From assembly GCF_011617245.1 (NCBI RefSeq), contig NZ_CP050152.1:1550001-1614000 (forward strand): a DNA stretch of 64,000 bases. The letters run 5' to 3'. The translations under genes and the position numbers were made by a program. The DNA is from Brevibacterium atlanticum. Lineage in GTDB: Bacteria > Actinomycetota > Actinomycetes > Actinomycetales > Brevibacteriaceae. The notes beneath the pieces were generated by a model that was not told the origin of the DNA, searched no databases, and saw only the letters and a list, made by a program, of their open reading frames with translations. Below are positions 35,931-44,422 of this stretch, piece by piece; within the stretch, counting starts at the first letter, position 1, and each line of letters starts with the position of its first letter.

Positions 35931-36631
35931 TCCGCGTACTCATCACCGACGATCAGGCGATGGTGCGCGCCGGTTTCGCCGCGCTGCTCGGCGCCCACCC
36001 TGACATCGACGTGGTCGGTCAGGCCCAGGACGGCGCCGAGGGTGTGGCCATGGCCGCCGACCTGCGACCCGACGTCATCCTCATGGATGTGCGCATGCCG
36101 CTCATGGACGGCATCGAAGCGACGCGAGCGATCATCGCCGAGGCGGCCGGCCGTGACGCAGGCGGCCGTGACGCAGGCGGGGAGTCCGTGAGCCGCGAAC
36201 CGCGGATCATCATGCTCACGACCTTCGACATCGATGACTACGTCTTCGATGCGATCCGCGCCGGGGCCAGCGGCTTCCTGCTCAAGGACGCCCCACCCGA
36301 TGAGCTCGCCGAGGCGGTGCGAGTGGTGGCCGCAGGGGAGGGGCTGCTCGCTCCGAGCGTCACCCGTCGCGTCATCGAACACTTCGCCGCCGGGCCGCAG
36401 GCCCCGAGTCTCACTGCCCTGCCCGAGCTCACCGACCGGGAGCGGGAGATCCTCGTCGAAGTCGCCCGGGGTGCGACGAACAAGGAGATCGCCTCCTCGC
36501 TGTGCATCGCCGTGCAGACCGTCAAAACCCACGTCTCACGGATCCTGGGCAAGGTCGGCGCCAGGGATCGCGCCCAGGCCGTCATCGCCGCGTATGAATC
36601 GGGTCTCGTCGTCCCCGGCAGTCAGCACTGA
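35927..36631 (+). CDS. Response regulator, NarL/LuxR type (DesR-like)
   Basis: A 234-residue regulator. The receiver domain (about 1-130) has phospho-acceptor D54 (ILMDVRMP) and acidic pair D8-D9. A C-terminal LuxR helix-turn-helix carries TNKEIASSLCIAVQTVKTHV. Between receiver strands 3 and 4 it carries an extra Gly/Arg/Asp-rich loop from an in-frame 15-bp duplication (36147-36176). It partners the overlapping histidine kinase gene. Its likely target is the desaturase 140 bases downstream, via the palindrome at 36691-36714. Confidence 0.9.
   Translation: MIRVLITDDQAMVRAGFAALLGAHPDIDVVGQAQDGAEGVAMAADLRPDVILMDVRMPLMDGIEATRAIIAEAAGRDAGGRDAGGESVSREPRIIMLTTFDIDDYVFDAIRAGASGFLLKDAPPDELAEAVRVVAAGEGLLAPSVTRRVIEHFAAGPQAPSLTALPELTDREREILVEVARGATNKEIASSLCIAVQTVKTHVSRILGKVGARDRAQAVIAAYESGLVVPGSQH
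36147..36176 (+). repeat. In-frame 15-bp tandem duplication
   Basis: GGCCGTGACGCAGGC occurs twice in a row inside the response regulator gene, adding Gly-Arg-Asp-Ala-Gly twice in a surface loop. Confidence 0.75.
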
Positions 36632-36690
36632 GTCTCTCGCGATCGAGGGGTCGCCGACGCAGGGTCTTCGTCCAATCGAGGCTGCGCGGT

Positions 36691-36714
36691 GACCCCATAC
36701 CCGGGTAGGGGGTC
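36691..36714. promoter_or_regulatory. 24-bp palindrome before desaturase gene
   Basis: Centred on TACCCGGGTA, with outer arms GACCCC and GGGGTC and a single mismatched pair; it ends 57 bases before the desaturase ATG. A wider inverted repeat, GGTCTTCG (36663-36670) and CGAAGACC (36714-36721), surrounds it. It could be the response-regulator operator or a terminator of the kinase-regulator operon. Confidence 0.55.
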
Positions 36715-36771
36715 GAAGACCGCTCTCTGGGGTGACGCGGCGACCACGGTCGATTCTCTACCGTGAGGAGT

Positions 36772-37923
36772 ATGAATCCGACCGATGTCATCAGCACCCC
36801 CTTGCCGACTCCGCAGCCCGATGCGGTCACCCGCGCTCAGGTCCTCGAAAACAGGCGTGCCCGGCGCGGCACCGCGCAGCAGGAGTTCACCAGTGACTTC
36901 AGCGCCCTGATGGCTCAGGTCAAGGACGCTGGCCTGCTGGCCAGGCGTCCGGGGTGGAACGCGCTGCGCTTCGGCCTGTTGGGCCTAGCGTATGTCGGTG
37001 CCTTCGCGATGCTCTTCCTCATCGGCGAGAGCTGGTGGCAGATGGCGACCGCCGTCGTCTTCGGTGTGCTGTTCACCCAGACGGCGTACGTCGCCCACGA
37101 CGCCGCACACCGGCAGATCTTCACCAGCGGCAAGGTCGGGGAGTGGGTCTCGACGATCATCGGCAACCTCTTCATCGGACTCAGCTACGGATGGTGGCTG
37201 AAGAAGCACAATGCCCTCCACCACGCGAACCCGAACAAGGCCGGTGTCGATCCCGACATCGCACCGGGCACCCTCGTCTTCGTCGCCGAGGATGCTCGCG
37301 AACGCACCGGCGTGGCCAAATGGTTCGCCGCCCGCCAAGGCTGGGCGTTCTTCCCCCTGCTCACCCTCGCCGGTCTGCAGCTGCACGTGCAGTCGGTCCA
37401 GGCGATCCTCCGCGGACAGTCCTCGATCAAACGGCGCTGGACCGAAGGCACTCTCATCGCCATCCGACTCCTCGGCTTCCCGCTGCTGGCGATCTGGGAC
37501 GCCGGACCGCTCATCGGGCTCGTCTTCGTCATCGTGCAGGTGGTGGTCTTCGGCGTCCACATGGGTGGATCCTTCGCTCCGAACCACAAGGGCCAGCCGA
37601 TCGTGCCCAAGGACGTGAAGATCGACTTCCTGCGTCGGCAGGCCCTGATGTCACGCAACATCTCCGGCGGTCGCCCGATGGGCTTTCTCATGGGCGGACT
37701 GAACTACCAGATCGAACACCACCTGTTCCCCAGCATGCCGAGCGTCAACCTGCACAAGGTGCAGCCGCTCGTCCGCGAATACTGCCGACAGAAGGACATC
37801 CCCTACGCGGAGACGACACTGTTCGAGTCCTACCGGATCATCGTCCGCTACCTCAACCGCGTCGGACTCGGCCAGGCCGATCCCTTCGACTGCCCCGTCA
37901 CCGCACAGTTCCGCTCCCGCTGA
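36772..37923 (+). CDS. Membrane fatty acid desaturase (acyl-lipid/acyl-CoA type)
   Basis: A 383-residue di-iron membrane desaturase. All three histidine boxes are present: HDAAH (109-113), HNALHH (146-151) and QIEHHLFP (near 311-318). Four or more hydrophobic helices are visible. It introduces a cis double bond into acyl chains, using oxygen and ferredoxin or cytochrome electrons, and so raises membrane fluidity. The start ATG 36772 sits right after GTGAGGAG. Its position behind a kinase-regulator pair matches the DesKR-des cold-response set of Bacillus. Confidence 0.9.
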   Translation: MNPTDVISTPLPTPQPDAVTRAQVLENRRARRGTAQQEFTSDFSALMAQVKDAGLLARRPGWNALRFGLLGLAYVGAFAMLFLIGESWWQMATAVVFGVLFTQTAYVAHDAAHRQIFTSGKVGEWVSTIIGNLFIGLSYGWWLKKHNALHHANPNKAGVDPDIAPGTLVFVAEDARERTGVAKWFAARQGWAFFPLLTLAGLQLHVQSVQAILRGQSSIKRRWTEGTLIAIRLLGFPLLAIWDAGPLIGLVFVIVQVVVFGVHMGGSFAPNHKGQPIVPKDVKIDFLRRQALMSRNISGGRPMGFLMGGLNYQIEHHLFPSMPSVNLHKVQPLVREYCRQKDIPYAETTLFESYRIIVRYLNRVGLGQADPFDCPVTAQFRSR

Positions 37924-37933
37924 ACGGGGAACA

Positions 37934-37967
37934 ACCTCGGTGCGGCCGAGCCTCCCCTCACCGAGGT
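37934..37967. terminator. Convergent terminator hairpin
   Basis: ACCTCGGTG (37934-37942) pairs with CACCGAGGT (37959-37967) across a 16-base loop, just past the desaturase stop. Confidence 0.55.
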
Positions 37968-38057
37968 GGGGAACACCCTCAGGGTTTCAGTCACCGAGAC
38001 GGCGCCGCAGCTCGCGTCAACTCCGACGTCGTCGTCGGGTATGCGAAGACCCTGTCG

Positions 38058-38921
38058 TCATGTGAGATCGTCGTGGACGCCTGAGACCCACTGTGCATAG
38101 CGTTCGGCCGACGTCTGCACGGCGTCATAGGCGCCGTTGGGGATCTGCTGACCGAAATTGCCGTACATCCGATCGAAATCGAGATCGGAGACCGTGGAGG
38201 CGATGCGTCTGACGACGGCGGCGGACAACGGCAGAGAGTTCGGGAAACTGCGCATGAACGTCACCCACCCCGTTCGGGGGACGGGGCCGATGGAATCGCC
38301 GCTGAGCATAACGCCCGCACCATCCGCACCCGTCCACACGGCGACGGCGCTGCCGGGGAAATGGCCGCCGGTGCGGCGGATGCTGACCCCGGGCAGCGGG
38401 GTCGCCTCGTGGAAGTAGGTCGTGATCGTCCTGCCTCGGCGCTGCACCCAGTCGACATCGGCCCGGCAGACGAACACAGGGGCGTCGTCGAAGGCCGCGC
38501 TCCATTCCATCTGGGTGCCGAACATGTGCGGGTGACTGGCGGCGATGGCGGCGACTCCGCCGAGCTCGGTGACTGCATCGACCGCCTCGGCGTCGATATA
38601 CGGGGGGACGTCGAAGAGGATGTTCCCTTCGTCTGTGCACGCAAGGTAGCAGGTCTGGCCGATTCCGAGTTTCGGCTCGATCCGCAGCGCGAAGAGCCCG
38701 GGCTCGCATTCGTCGATGCTGAGAGAATGGCCCTCGGCTTCGAGTTCGTCCCGGGTCGTCCACGCCTGACCGGAAGCCGGAACCCACTGGCGGTCGTCAT
38801 CGCAGATCGGGCACAGCCGTGGCGGCGTCGTCGTTTCCACTCCGCAGGTGCGGCAGATCGTCACATCGTCGAATGCCACGATGGATTCCTCCTCGGTCTC
38901 GATGTCGGAGACCACTGACAC
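38058..38921 (-). CDS. Metallo-beta-lactamase-like hydrolase with N-terminal zinc ribbon
   Basis: 287 residues. A short rubredoxin-like zinc ribbon (two CXXC pairs, CRTC and CPIC, about 23-40) is followed by an MBL-fold-like domain with LFDVPPYID, ASHPHMFG, TGGHFPGS and LSGDSIG. The first His motif is reduced (SHPHMFG rather than HXHXDH), so metal loading and activity are uncertain. Resembles small uncharacterised MBL proteins of actinobacteria. GTG start with GGTGG nearby; the exact start is uncertain. Confidence 0.75.
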   Translation of the reverse strand: MSVVSDIETEEESIVAFDDVTICRTCGVETTTPPRLCPICDDDRQWVPASGQAWTTRDELEAEGHSLSIDECEPGLFALRIEPKLGIGQTCYLACTDEGNILFDVPPYIDAEAVDAVTELGGVAAIAASHPHMFGTQMEWSAAFDDAPVFVCRADVDWVQRRGRTITTYFHEATPLPGVSIRRTGGHFPGSAVAVWTGADGAGVMLSGDSIGPVPRTGWVTFMRSFPNSLPLSAAVVRRIASTVSDLDFDRMYGNFGQQIPNGAYDAVQTSAERYAQWVSGVHDDLT

Positions 38922-39004
38922 CCACCGACCCTAGTCGTCGCGAGAAACGATGACCAGTGTCGATGGGAGTCAGGGTGGGGAAAGTGCGCCGGGTGGGCGA
39001 GGGG

Positions 39005-40264
39005 TCAGTGCGCGGCTGCTCGCTTCTTCCGGTGGGCCAGGACATGGCCGATGAGGATGAGCGCGATGCCGAGGACGAACCAGCCGATGAGCACCCACCA
39101 CTGGGCGGCCATTGCAGCGTCAGGGAAGTAGGAGAGGTCACGCAGGAGTGTCCCTGCTGCGCCCGGTACGAAGAACTGACCGATGTCACCCCACGATCCG
39201 AGAAGGAACTCCTTCGGCTGCTGCAGAGAGGAGATCGGATTGCCGATGAACATCGTGAGGATGGCGCCGATGGCGATGCCGCCCGCCCCCGTGAGCGAGA
39301 CGAAGCCGTTGATGAGTGCCGCGGTCGAGGCGACTGCGAGGCCGGCGGCGAGCACATTGAGACCGAAGTTGCCCTGCAGGATGCCGAACCAGGACTGGAG
39401 GATGAGGGTGAGAGCCAGACCGCCGACGGCCCCGTAGACGACCACGGCGACCGCTCGCATCCGGCGGGAGTGAACGAGCATGCTGGTGAGGACACCGCCG
39501 ATGATGCCGCCGATGGTCAGCGGGAGTCCGGCGATCGCGAGGCCAGCGCCGGTGGAGTCATCATCGGAGAGGGGAACGACGTCGGTGACCGTGATTTCAG
39601 GCACCTCCGTGGCCGAGGCGTCCTGTCCGGCCTCAGCGGCAGGCGAGTTCTGTTCTGCTCCCGACTGGCCCGGCTGTCCGACACCGGGGGCCTGCGAGGC
39701 GGCTTTCAGCGCCCCCTGGAGCTTTTCGAGTCCGTCCTGCATGCCCGAGATAGCCTGTTTGTCGATCTGCTGCTGCATCTGCGCGGCCATGGCTCGCAGC
39801 TGCTGGGCGACCGCGGGCGAGGCGGCCGAGGACACGAGGATCTCGGGTTCGTCGCCGAGGACCAGCGCTCCATAGACCTCGCGTTGCTTGATCATGTCCA
39901 CGGCGTCGGCTCGCGAATCGGCGTCCTTGAGATCGAGCATGCCGTCGGGGGCATTGTCGACGACCTGGTCGATCTGCTTCTCGTCGCCGATGGCCGCGAT
40001 GGGCAGATCCTTCGGTTCGGCCGTCACGGTCGGCCAGCTGAACGCGAGCAGGATGGCGCTGACGATCGCGGCTGCGAAGACGGCGATGCCGATGGCGTTG
40101 CCGATGCTGTGCTTCGGCAGTTTGTCGTCGGAGGGTGCCGCGGGATCTCCGGAGCCCTGCGACGAGGCGGACTGCTCTGTCCCGGCAGACCGAGAGTCTG
40201 TGTCCGGCGGAGTCGCCGCCGGGTTCGCCTCTGGAGTCGAGCTGCTGAGGATCCTCGTGCTCAT
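39005..40264 (-). CDS. YhgE/Pip-like membrane protein (ABC-2 fold), single unit
   Basis: A 419-residue membrane protein. One helix near residue 60 is followed by a long extracytoplasmic part starting EPKDLPIAAIGDE, a VVPLSDDDSTG motif, and then five or six helices. This is the Pip/YhgE, ABC-2-permease-like layout of type VII-associated or efflux membrane proteins. An Ala/Gln/Gly-rich disordered stretch lies near 180-225. It is paralogous to each half of the protein at 41863-44307. It is divergent from a TetR gene and probably repressed by it. ATG 40264 (MSTRIL) is preferred; the longer frame runs through the operator. Confidence 0.78.
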   Translation of the reverse strand: MSTRILSSSTPEANPAATPPDTDSRSAGTEQSASSQGSGDPAAPSDDKLPKHSIGNAIGIAVFAAAIVSAILLAFSWPTVTAEPKDLPIAAIGDEKQIDQVVDNAPDGMLDLKDADSRADAVDMIKQREVYGALVLGDEPEILVSSAASPAVAQQLRAMAAQMQQQIDKQAISGMQDGLEKLQGALKAASQAPGVGQPGQSGAEQNSPAAEAGQDASATEVPEITVTDVVPLSDDDSTGAGLAIAGLPLTIGGIIGGVLTSMLVHSRRMRAVAVVVYGAVGGLALTLILQSWFGILQGNFGLNVLAAGLAVASTAALINGFVSLTGAGGIAIGAILTMFIGNPISSLQQPKEFLLGSWGDIGQFFVPGAAGTLLRDLSYFPDAAMAAQWWVLIGWFVLGIALILIGHVLAHRKKRAAAH

Positions 40265-40280
40265 GTCTGTCCAATCATCG

Positions 40281-40344
40281 AAAACGAATGCTCGTTCATT
40301 ATGAAGCCGTAGACTATGATATATCAAGAATGGTCATTCGTTTT
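40281..40344. promoter_or_regulatory. Paired inverted-repeat operator of the first TetR gene
   Basis: AAAACGAATG (40281-40290) is mirrored by CATTCGTTTT (40335-40344), with an internal AACGA-ATGC-TCGTT dyad at 40283-40296. The site lies between the divergent membrane protein and TetR genes. Confidence 0.65.
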
Positions 40345-40355
40345 ATGGGAGAGAT

Positions 40356-40955
40356 GTGCCGAAGGTCACCGAAGAATACAGGCAGGCGATGCGTCGCAGG
40401 ATTCAGGACGCCGCACTGTCCTGCTTCGCCCGCAGGGGATTCGCCGGAGCGTCGATGGCCGAGATCGTCAAGGAGGCTGATCTGTCGGCCGGTGCCGTCT
40501 ACGTCTATTACGCTTCCAAGGGCGATCTGATGATCGATGTCGCCCGCAGAGTGATGGAACCGCGCCTTGCGGTGCTGAAGACGGCGCAGTCGCAGATCGA
40601 GGTGCCGGAACCTCACGTGGTGTTCGTGGAGCTCCTCGATTCTCTGCTCGACAACCCGTTCTCCTCGGTTCTGGTGCAGGTCTGGGGTGAGGCGTCGTAT
40701 GACGAGGAGTTCGCGAGTTTCGTCGGCACGATCTTCGAAGCCCTGCTCGAACAGTTCACCGACTACCTCGCCGTCTATCTGCGCGATCAGCGAGGGATCG
40801 AATCAGAGTCCGCGCGGGCGCAGGCCGCTGCGCTGGTGCCGGCGATTCTCGCCATGCTCCAAGGTGCCGTGGTCCAAGCGACAGTCTTCGGGGACTCCTC
40901 ACGGCAGCGCGTCCGGGCCGGCATCGAAGGCGTGCTCTCCAGATTCGCACTCTGA
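40356..40955 (+). CDS. TetR-family transcriptional regulator
   Basis: A 199-residue TetR repressor. The helix-turn-helix (about 12-58) includes ASMAEIVKEADLSAGAVYVY, followed by the variable ligand-binding helices. GTG start at 40356 behind GGGAGAGA. Divergent from the YhgE/Pip-like gene, with AT-rich dyads in between, so autoregulation and control of that gene are likely. The ligand is unknown. Confidence 0.86.
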   Translation: MPKVTEEYRQAMRRRIQDAALSCFARRGFAGASMAEIVKEADLSAGAVYVYYASKGDLMIDVARRVMEPRLAVLKTAQSQIEVPEPHVVFVELLDSLLDNPFSSVLVQVWGEASYDEEFASFVGTIFEALLEQFTDYLAVYLRDQRGIESESARAQAAALVPAILAMLQGAVVQATVFGDSSRQRVRAGIEGVLSRFAL

Positions 40956-41028
40956 GTCTGCTGCGGCGGTTTGGCGCTCCGAGTCCGCTGCGGCGAATCG
41001 GAGTTCCAAACCCGCAGCGGCGAATCGG

Positions 41029-41766
41029 TCAGACCGAGTCGCCGTCGTCGTCGAAGGAATGGACGCGGTCCTCGCGCATGCTCACCGTCCCGACGCCGGG
41101 CAGATCCATGAGCGGTGCGACGAGGAGGTGCAGCGGTCGTTTGCCTTCGAACTTCACGTCGATCTGGACCATGCGTCTGCCGTCGTCGTCTTCGAACCGT
41201 CGCGAATCGACAATGGAATTCGAGAACCCCATGCGGCTGGCCAGCGCGAGGATGTCTCGGAGCACCCCGGAGCCGTCCTGGTAGGCGATGCGCAGCAGTT
41301 TGCGATGGTCACTGTTGGGGATTCTGCGGATCAGCGGTGCGACGATGAAGAGCGTGAGCAGGTGGAGGGCGGTGAGGATGGTCGCCAGCGAGAGCATGCC
41401 CGCCCCGCAGGCCATGCCGACTGCGGCGGTGACCCAGATCGTAGCGGCCGTCGTCAGTCCGCGGACCATATTGCGGCCCTTGAAGATGACGCCGGCACCG
41501 AGGAAGCCGATGCCCGAGACGATCTGTGCGGCGATCCGCGAGGGGTCGAGACGGACATCGCTGTCGAGGACGCCTGCGAAGCCGTACGCCGAGACCAGGG
41601 TGAAGGCACAGGTGCCGATGCCCACGAGCACGTGGGTGCGATAGCCCGCGGCCTTCTGCCGGAACTGGCGCTCGAAGCCGATGAGCGAACAGAGGATGAA
41701 GCTCGCCAGCAGCAGCCCGGCCTCGACGAGGCCGGACGAGCTGAAGAAGTCGATCTGTGAACCCAT
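41029..41766 (-). CDS. MgtC/SapB-family membrane protein
   Basis: 245 residues with four or five N-terminal helices. It has the family core LIGFERQFRQKAAGYRTH and IVSGIGFLGAGVIFKG, then a cytosolic ACT-like C-terminal domain (about 160-240). MgtC proteins aid growth at low magnesium and can dampen the ATP synthase. ATG 41766 (MGSQIDFF) is used; the longer frame from 41814 begins inside the palindrome at 41785 and is spurious. The gene stands alone between dispersed elements. Confidence 0.86.
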   Translation of the reverse strand: MGSQIDFFSSSGLVEAGLLLASFILCSLIGFERQFRQKAAGYRTHVLVGIGTCAFTLVSAYGFAGVLDSDVRLDPSRIAAQIVSGIGFLGAGVIFKGRNMVRGLTTAATIWVTAAVGMACGAGMLSLATILTALHLLTLFIVAPLIRRIPNSDHRKLLRIAYQDGSGVLRDILALASRMGFSNSIVDSRRFEDDDGRRMVQIDVKFEGKRPLHLLVAPLMDLPGVGTVSMREDRVHSFDDDGDSV

Positions 41767-41784
41767 AGTGCTCTTCACACTAGC

Positions 41785-41856
41785 CCCATTTGCTACCTGA
41801 CGGCGGCCCAGCAACCTCGCGCGAGGTTGCAGAGCCGCCGTCAGGTAGCAAATGGG
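41785..41856. repeat. Dispersed palindrome, copy 1 (72 bp)
   Basis: 36-bp arms meet without a loop at 41820/41821, with two mismatched pairs. The shared core is TTGCTACCTGACGGCGGC at 41790-41807 and its mirror at 41834-41851. It ends 6 bases before the stop of the leftward membrane-protein gene, so it can terminate that transcript. Confidence 0.85.
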
Positions 41857-41862
41857 AGGGTG

Positions 41863-44307
41863 TCAGACGGTCGACGGGATCGGGGTGTGATCGTCGTCCC
41901 GACTGTTGTCTTCCTCCGGTGTGCTGCGTGAGATTCCGTCGCCGGCAGTCGGGGCTCTGCGCGGTTCGAGCGAGTACGACGTCGAGTCCGACTCCTCGGT
42001 GGCCCCCGGGCGATCGGCAGAATCGGTGTCCTCGACGATCGTGCTCTGCACGGTCTGAGTCTCCTGAGTCTCCCGGGGAACATCGAGAGCCTTCGTCTGC
42101 TTGCGCAGCTGCTTCCTGCGTTCGCGCTCCCTCTCGAGGTGGAGATTGCCGAAATCGTGCTCGGTGCGCGGCGGCCGGATGCCGTCGATGAGGAAGACCA
42201 GAGCCAGGGAGACGAGTCCCCACAGCGCGAGGACCTGAAGATGCTCGGCGACGACATCGCCGTCGAAGTAGATGATCGATCGGATCGTCTCGACTGCGGC
42301 GGCCATGGGCAGCCAGTCGTGCAGGGTCGAGAAGAACGACGGCACCATGTATTCCGAGATCGCTCCGTTCGAGGCGGGTACTCCGGCGAACATGAGTGTG
42401 CCGATGACGGGAATGACCGCGAACATGCCGATGAGTCTCTCGAAGACCATCGCGAACATCGAGATGCACGCGATCGCGATGATGCCCACTCCCCACAGGG
42501 CCGCGAAGTGACCCTCGACGGCACCGGTGATCGGTCCCGCGATGAGTGCGACGACCAGCGACATGAACGGCGCATAGAGGGTGAGGAGGGGCAGCATCCG
42601 CTTGAGCGGTCGGCTCCACGGGTTCGCGTTTGCGCCCACGATGACGACCATGAATCCGGCGAGGACCCAACCCATGGCGACGTACATGACGACTACGCCG
42701 TTCTTGTCCCGGTCGGGCAGCGGGGCGATGTCGTCGACGTCGAGGTCCATGTCCTGCGCCGAGGCGACCTGCTCGAAGACCTGGTTGACGACCCGATAGG
42801 AAGCGTTGTTGGCCGCCTGATTCGCGATGAGCTCGAACTTGGGGTTCTTCTCGGTGGGCAGGACGAGTGCGGCGACCTCATCGCGGTCGTGGACGAGAGC
42901 GCGAGCCTCGTCTTCGTCGTCGGAGGCGGTGAAGTCGAACATGCCGTCCATCTGCTTGTCGAGCTTGCCGATCGTGTCCTTCGCCTGCTCGGTCGAGGAG
43001 CCGACGACGACCACAGGCATGTCTTTCGGCGCTGGCGAGTGCATGGCACCGAGCATGAACGAGATCATCATCGTCACCATGCCCAGTGGGAAGATCACGA
43101 GCGAGATGTAGCGGACGATCTTCGAATCGGGGCGGCGACCTCCGTGGATGGACGGGATGTTCACGTCCAGCGGTGCCGGATCGGGGTTGCGTCTGTGCGA
43201 GATGGTGTCGTAGAGCTTCGTGAGCAGGAGGCCGACGACGGCGCCGATGGCGAGGACGAGTAGGTGTTCGGTGACTCCGCGGCCGCCGAAGTAGAGGACC
43301 GAGCGCAGAGATTCGCCGATCGCCGGCATCGGCAGGAACTCGTGGGTGAACCGGAAGAACCTCGGCATCGTGGTCACCGGCATCGCCATGTTCGACGACG
43401 GCATGCCGAGGACCATGAGGAAGAGGATCCCGACGATCACTCCCATCGCCCCGACGAGGCGGGTGATGAAGAGCTGGACGGCGGCGATGGCGAACACGCC
43501 GAGCCAGGCGATGCCGAGCACGGCGACAGTGTCTCCGGCGTCGACGACATCGAGGATCGGGCAGGCAACCGTCCATACGAGGCCCGCGATGACGGCCGCC
43601 CAGGCACCGATGATGGGGACGATCCGTTTGAACTTCAACAGCTCGGGGGAGTTCGACCGCAGCACGCTGAACGGCAGGTAGCCGGCCATGACGATCGCCG
43701 TCATGAGGAACATCGCGGCCATCCCGGTCGGATCATTGTCGGGCAGCGGTGCGAGATCGTCGGTTTCGACATCGAGTCCCTCCTCCTGGAGCACCGGCAT
43801 GACGAGACCGGTCACGGTCGTTGCCTGCTGACTTCCGGCTCCGCCGGCGGTGTACAGAGTCGCCTGTCGTCCCTCGACGACGACCGCCGCCGAGGCTTCC
43901 CGATCGATGACACGCTCACGCGCGGTGTGTGCGTCTGCGACCTGGTCGACATCGAGGGCGTCGGGCTCGGCGCCGTTGAGTGCGTAGGCGAGATCGGACG
44001 CGGCCGACGAGGAGCCCGCAACAGCGATGGGCATGTCCTTGGGCGTGGGGGAGTGCATGGTACCGAGGTAGCTCGTGATCATCATGCCCACGAAGATGAG
44101 CGGCATGACGAAGATCGCGACGGTGCGTCCGATCATTTCGGCTTTCGCGCGCTTCGCTGCCGCCTCACCGCTGTCGGCGGACTCAGGGGTCGTGGCAGTT
44201 GTCGAGGATGGATCGTGCGGGTGAGCTCCCTCGTTGTGGAACTCCTGCGAGCTCTGATGGTCGAACTCGCGGGCCTCTCTCCTGGTCTGCGGCGGTCGGT
44301 CCGGCAT
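41863..44307 (-). CDS. YhgE/Pip-like membrane protein, internal tandem duplication
   Basis: An 814-residue protein made of two copies of the YhgE/Pip-like unit. Each has a start helix followed by GTMHSPTPKDMPIAVAGSS or GAMHSPAPKDMPVVVVGSS, a later LAPLPDNDPTG or IAPLPDRDKNG motif, and five to six helices. The C-terminal 110 residues are basic then acidic and disordered. About 12 helices in total are predicted, so the fused pair may form an ABC-2-like dimer in one chain. AAGGAG precedes ATG 44307. Divergent from a second TetR gene. Function unknown; export or envelope role inferred from fold. Confidence 0.78.
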   Translation of the reverse strand: MPDRPPQTRREAREFDHQSSQEFHNEGAHPHDPSSTTATTPESADSGEAAAKRAKAEMIGRTVAIFVMPLIFVGMMITSYLGTMHSPTPKDMPIAVAGSSSAASDLAYALNGAEPDALDVDQVADAHTARERVIDREASAAVVVEGRQATLYTAGGAGSQQATTVTGLVMPVLQEEGLDVETDDLAPLPDNDPTGMAAMFLMTAIVMAGYLPFSVLRSNSPELLKFKRIVPIIGAWAAVIAGLVWTVACPILDVVDAGDTVAVLGIAWLGVFAIAAVQLFITRLVGAMGVIVGILFLMVLGMPSSNMAMPVTTMPRFFRFTHEFLPMPAIGESLRSVLYFGGRGVTEHLLVLAIGAVVGLLLTKLYDTISHRRNPDPAPLDVNIPSIHGGRRPDSKIVRYISLVIFPLGMVTMMISFMLGAMHSPAPKDMPVVVVGSSTEQAKDTIGKLDKQMDGMFDFTASDDEDEARALVHDRDEVAALVLPTEKNPKFELIANQAANNASYRVVNQVFEQVASAQDMDLDVDDIAPLPDRDKNGVVVMYVAMGWVLAGFMVVIVGANANPWSRPLKRMLPLLTLYAPFMSLVVALIAGPITGAVEGHFAALWGVGIIAIACISMFAMVFERLIGMFAVIPVIGTLMFAGVPASNGAISEYMVPSFFSTLHDWLPMAAAVETIRSIIYFDGDVVAEHLQVLALWGLVSLALVFLIDGIRPPRTEHDFGNLHLERERERRKQLRKQTKALDVPRETQETQTVQSTIVEDTDSADRPGATEESDSTSYSLEPRRAPTAGDGISRSTPEEDNSRDDDHTPIPSTV

Positions 44308-44368
44308 TGTCTGCTCCTTGCGGGTGGATGGACTGTGATCCTCGTCGACCACCATGTGCATACCCAGA

Positions 44369-44386
44369 TTAAGACACATGACTTAA
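44369..44386. promoter_or_regulatory. Operator-like dyad of the second TetR gene
   Basis: TTAAG and CTTAA arms (44369-44373, 44382-44386) with an 8-base spacer, AT-rich, in the 115-base divergent region. Confidence 0.55.
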
Positions 44387-44422
44387 AATGGTGAAATCGA
44401 GAACGAGTGGAAAGATGAAAGT

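Noticed and set aside
42139..44394. Two long frames (374 and 376 codons) antisense to the duplicated membrane protein
   Set aside because: Asp/Glu/Arg/His-rich shadow proteins caused by codon bias opposite hydrophobic helices.
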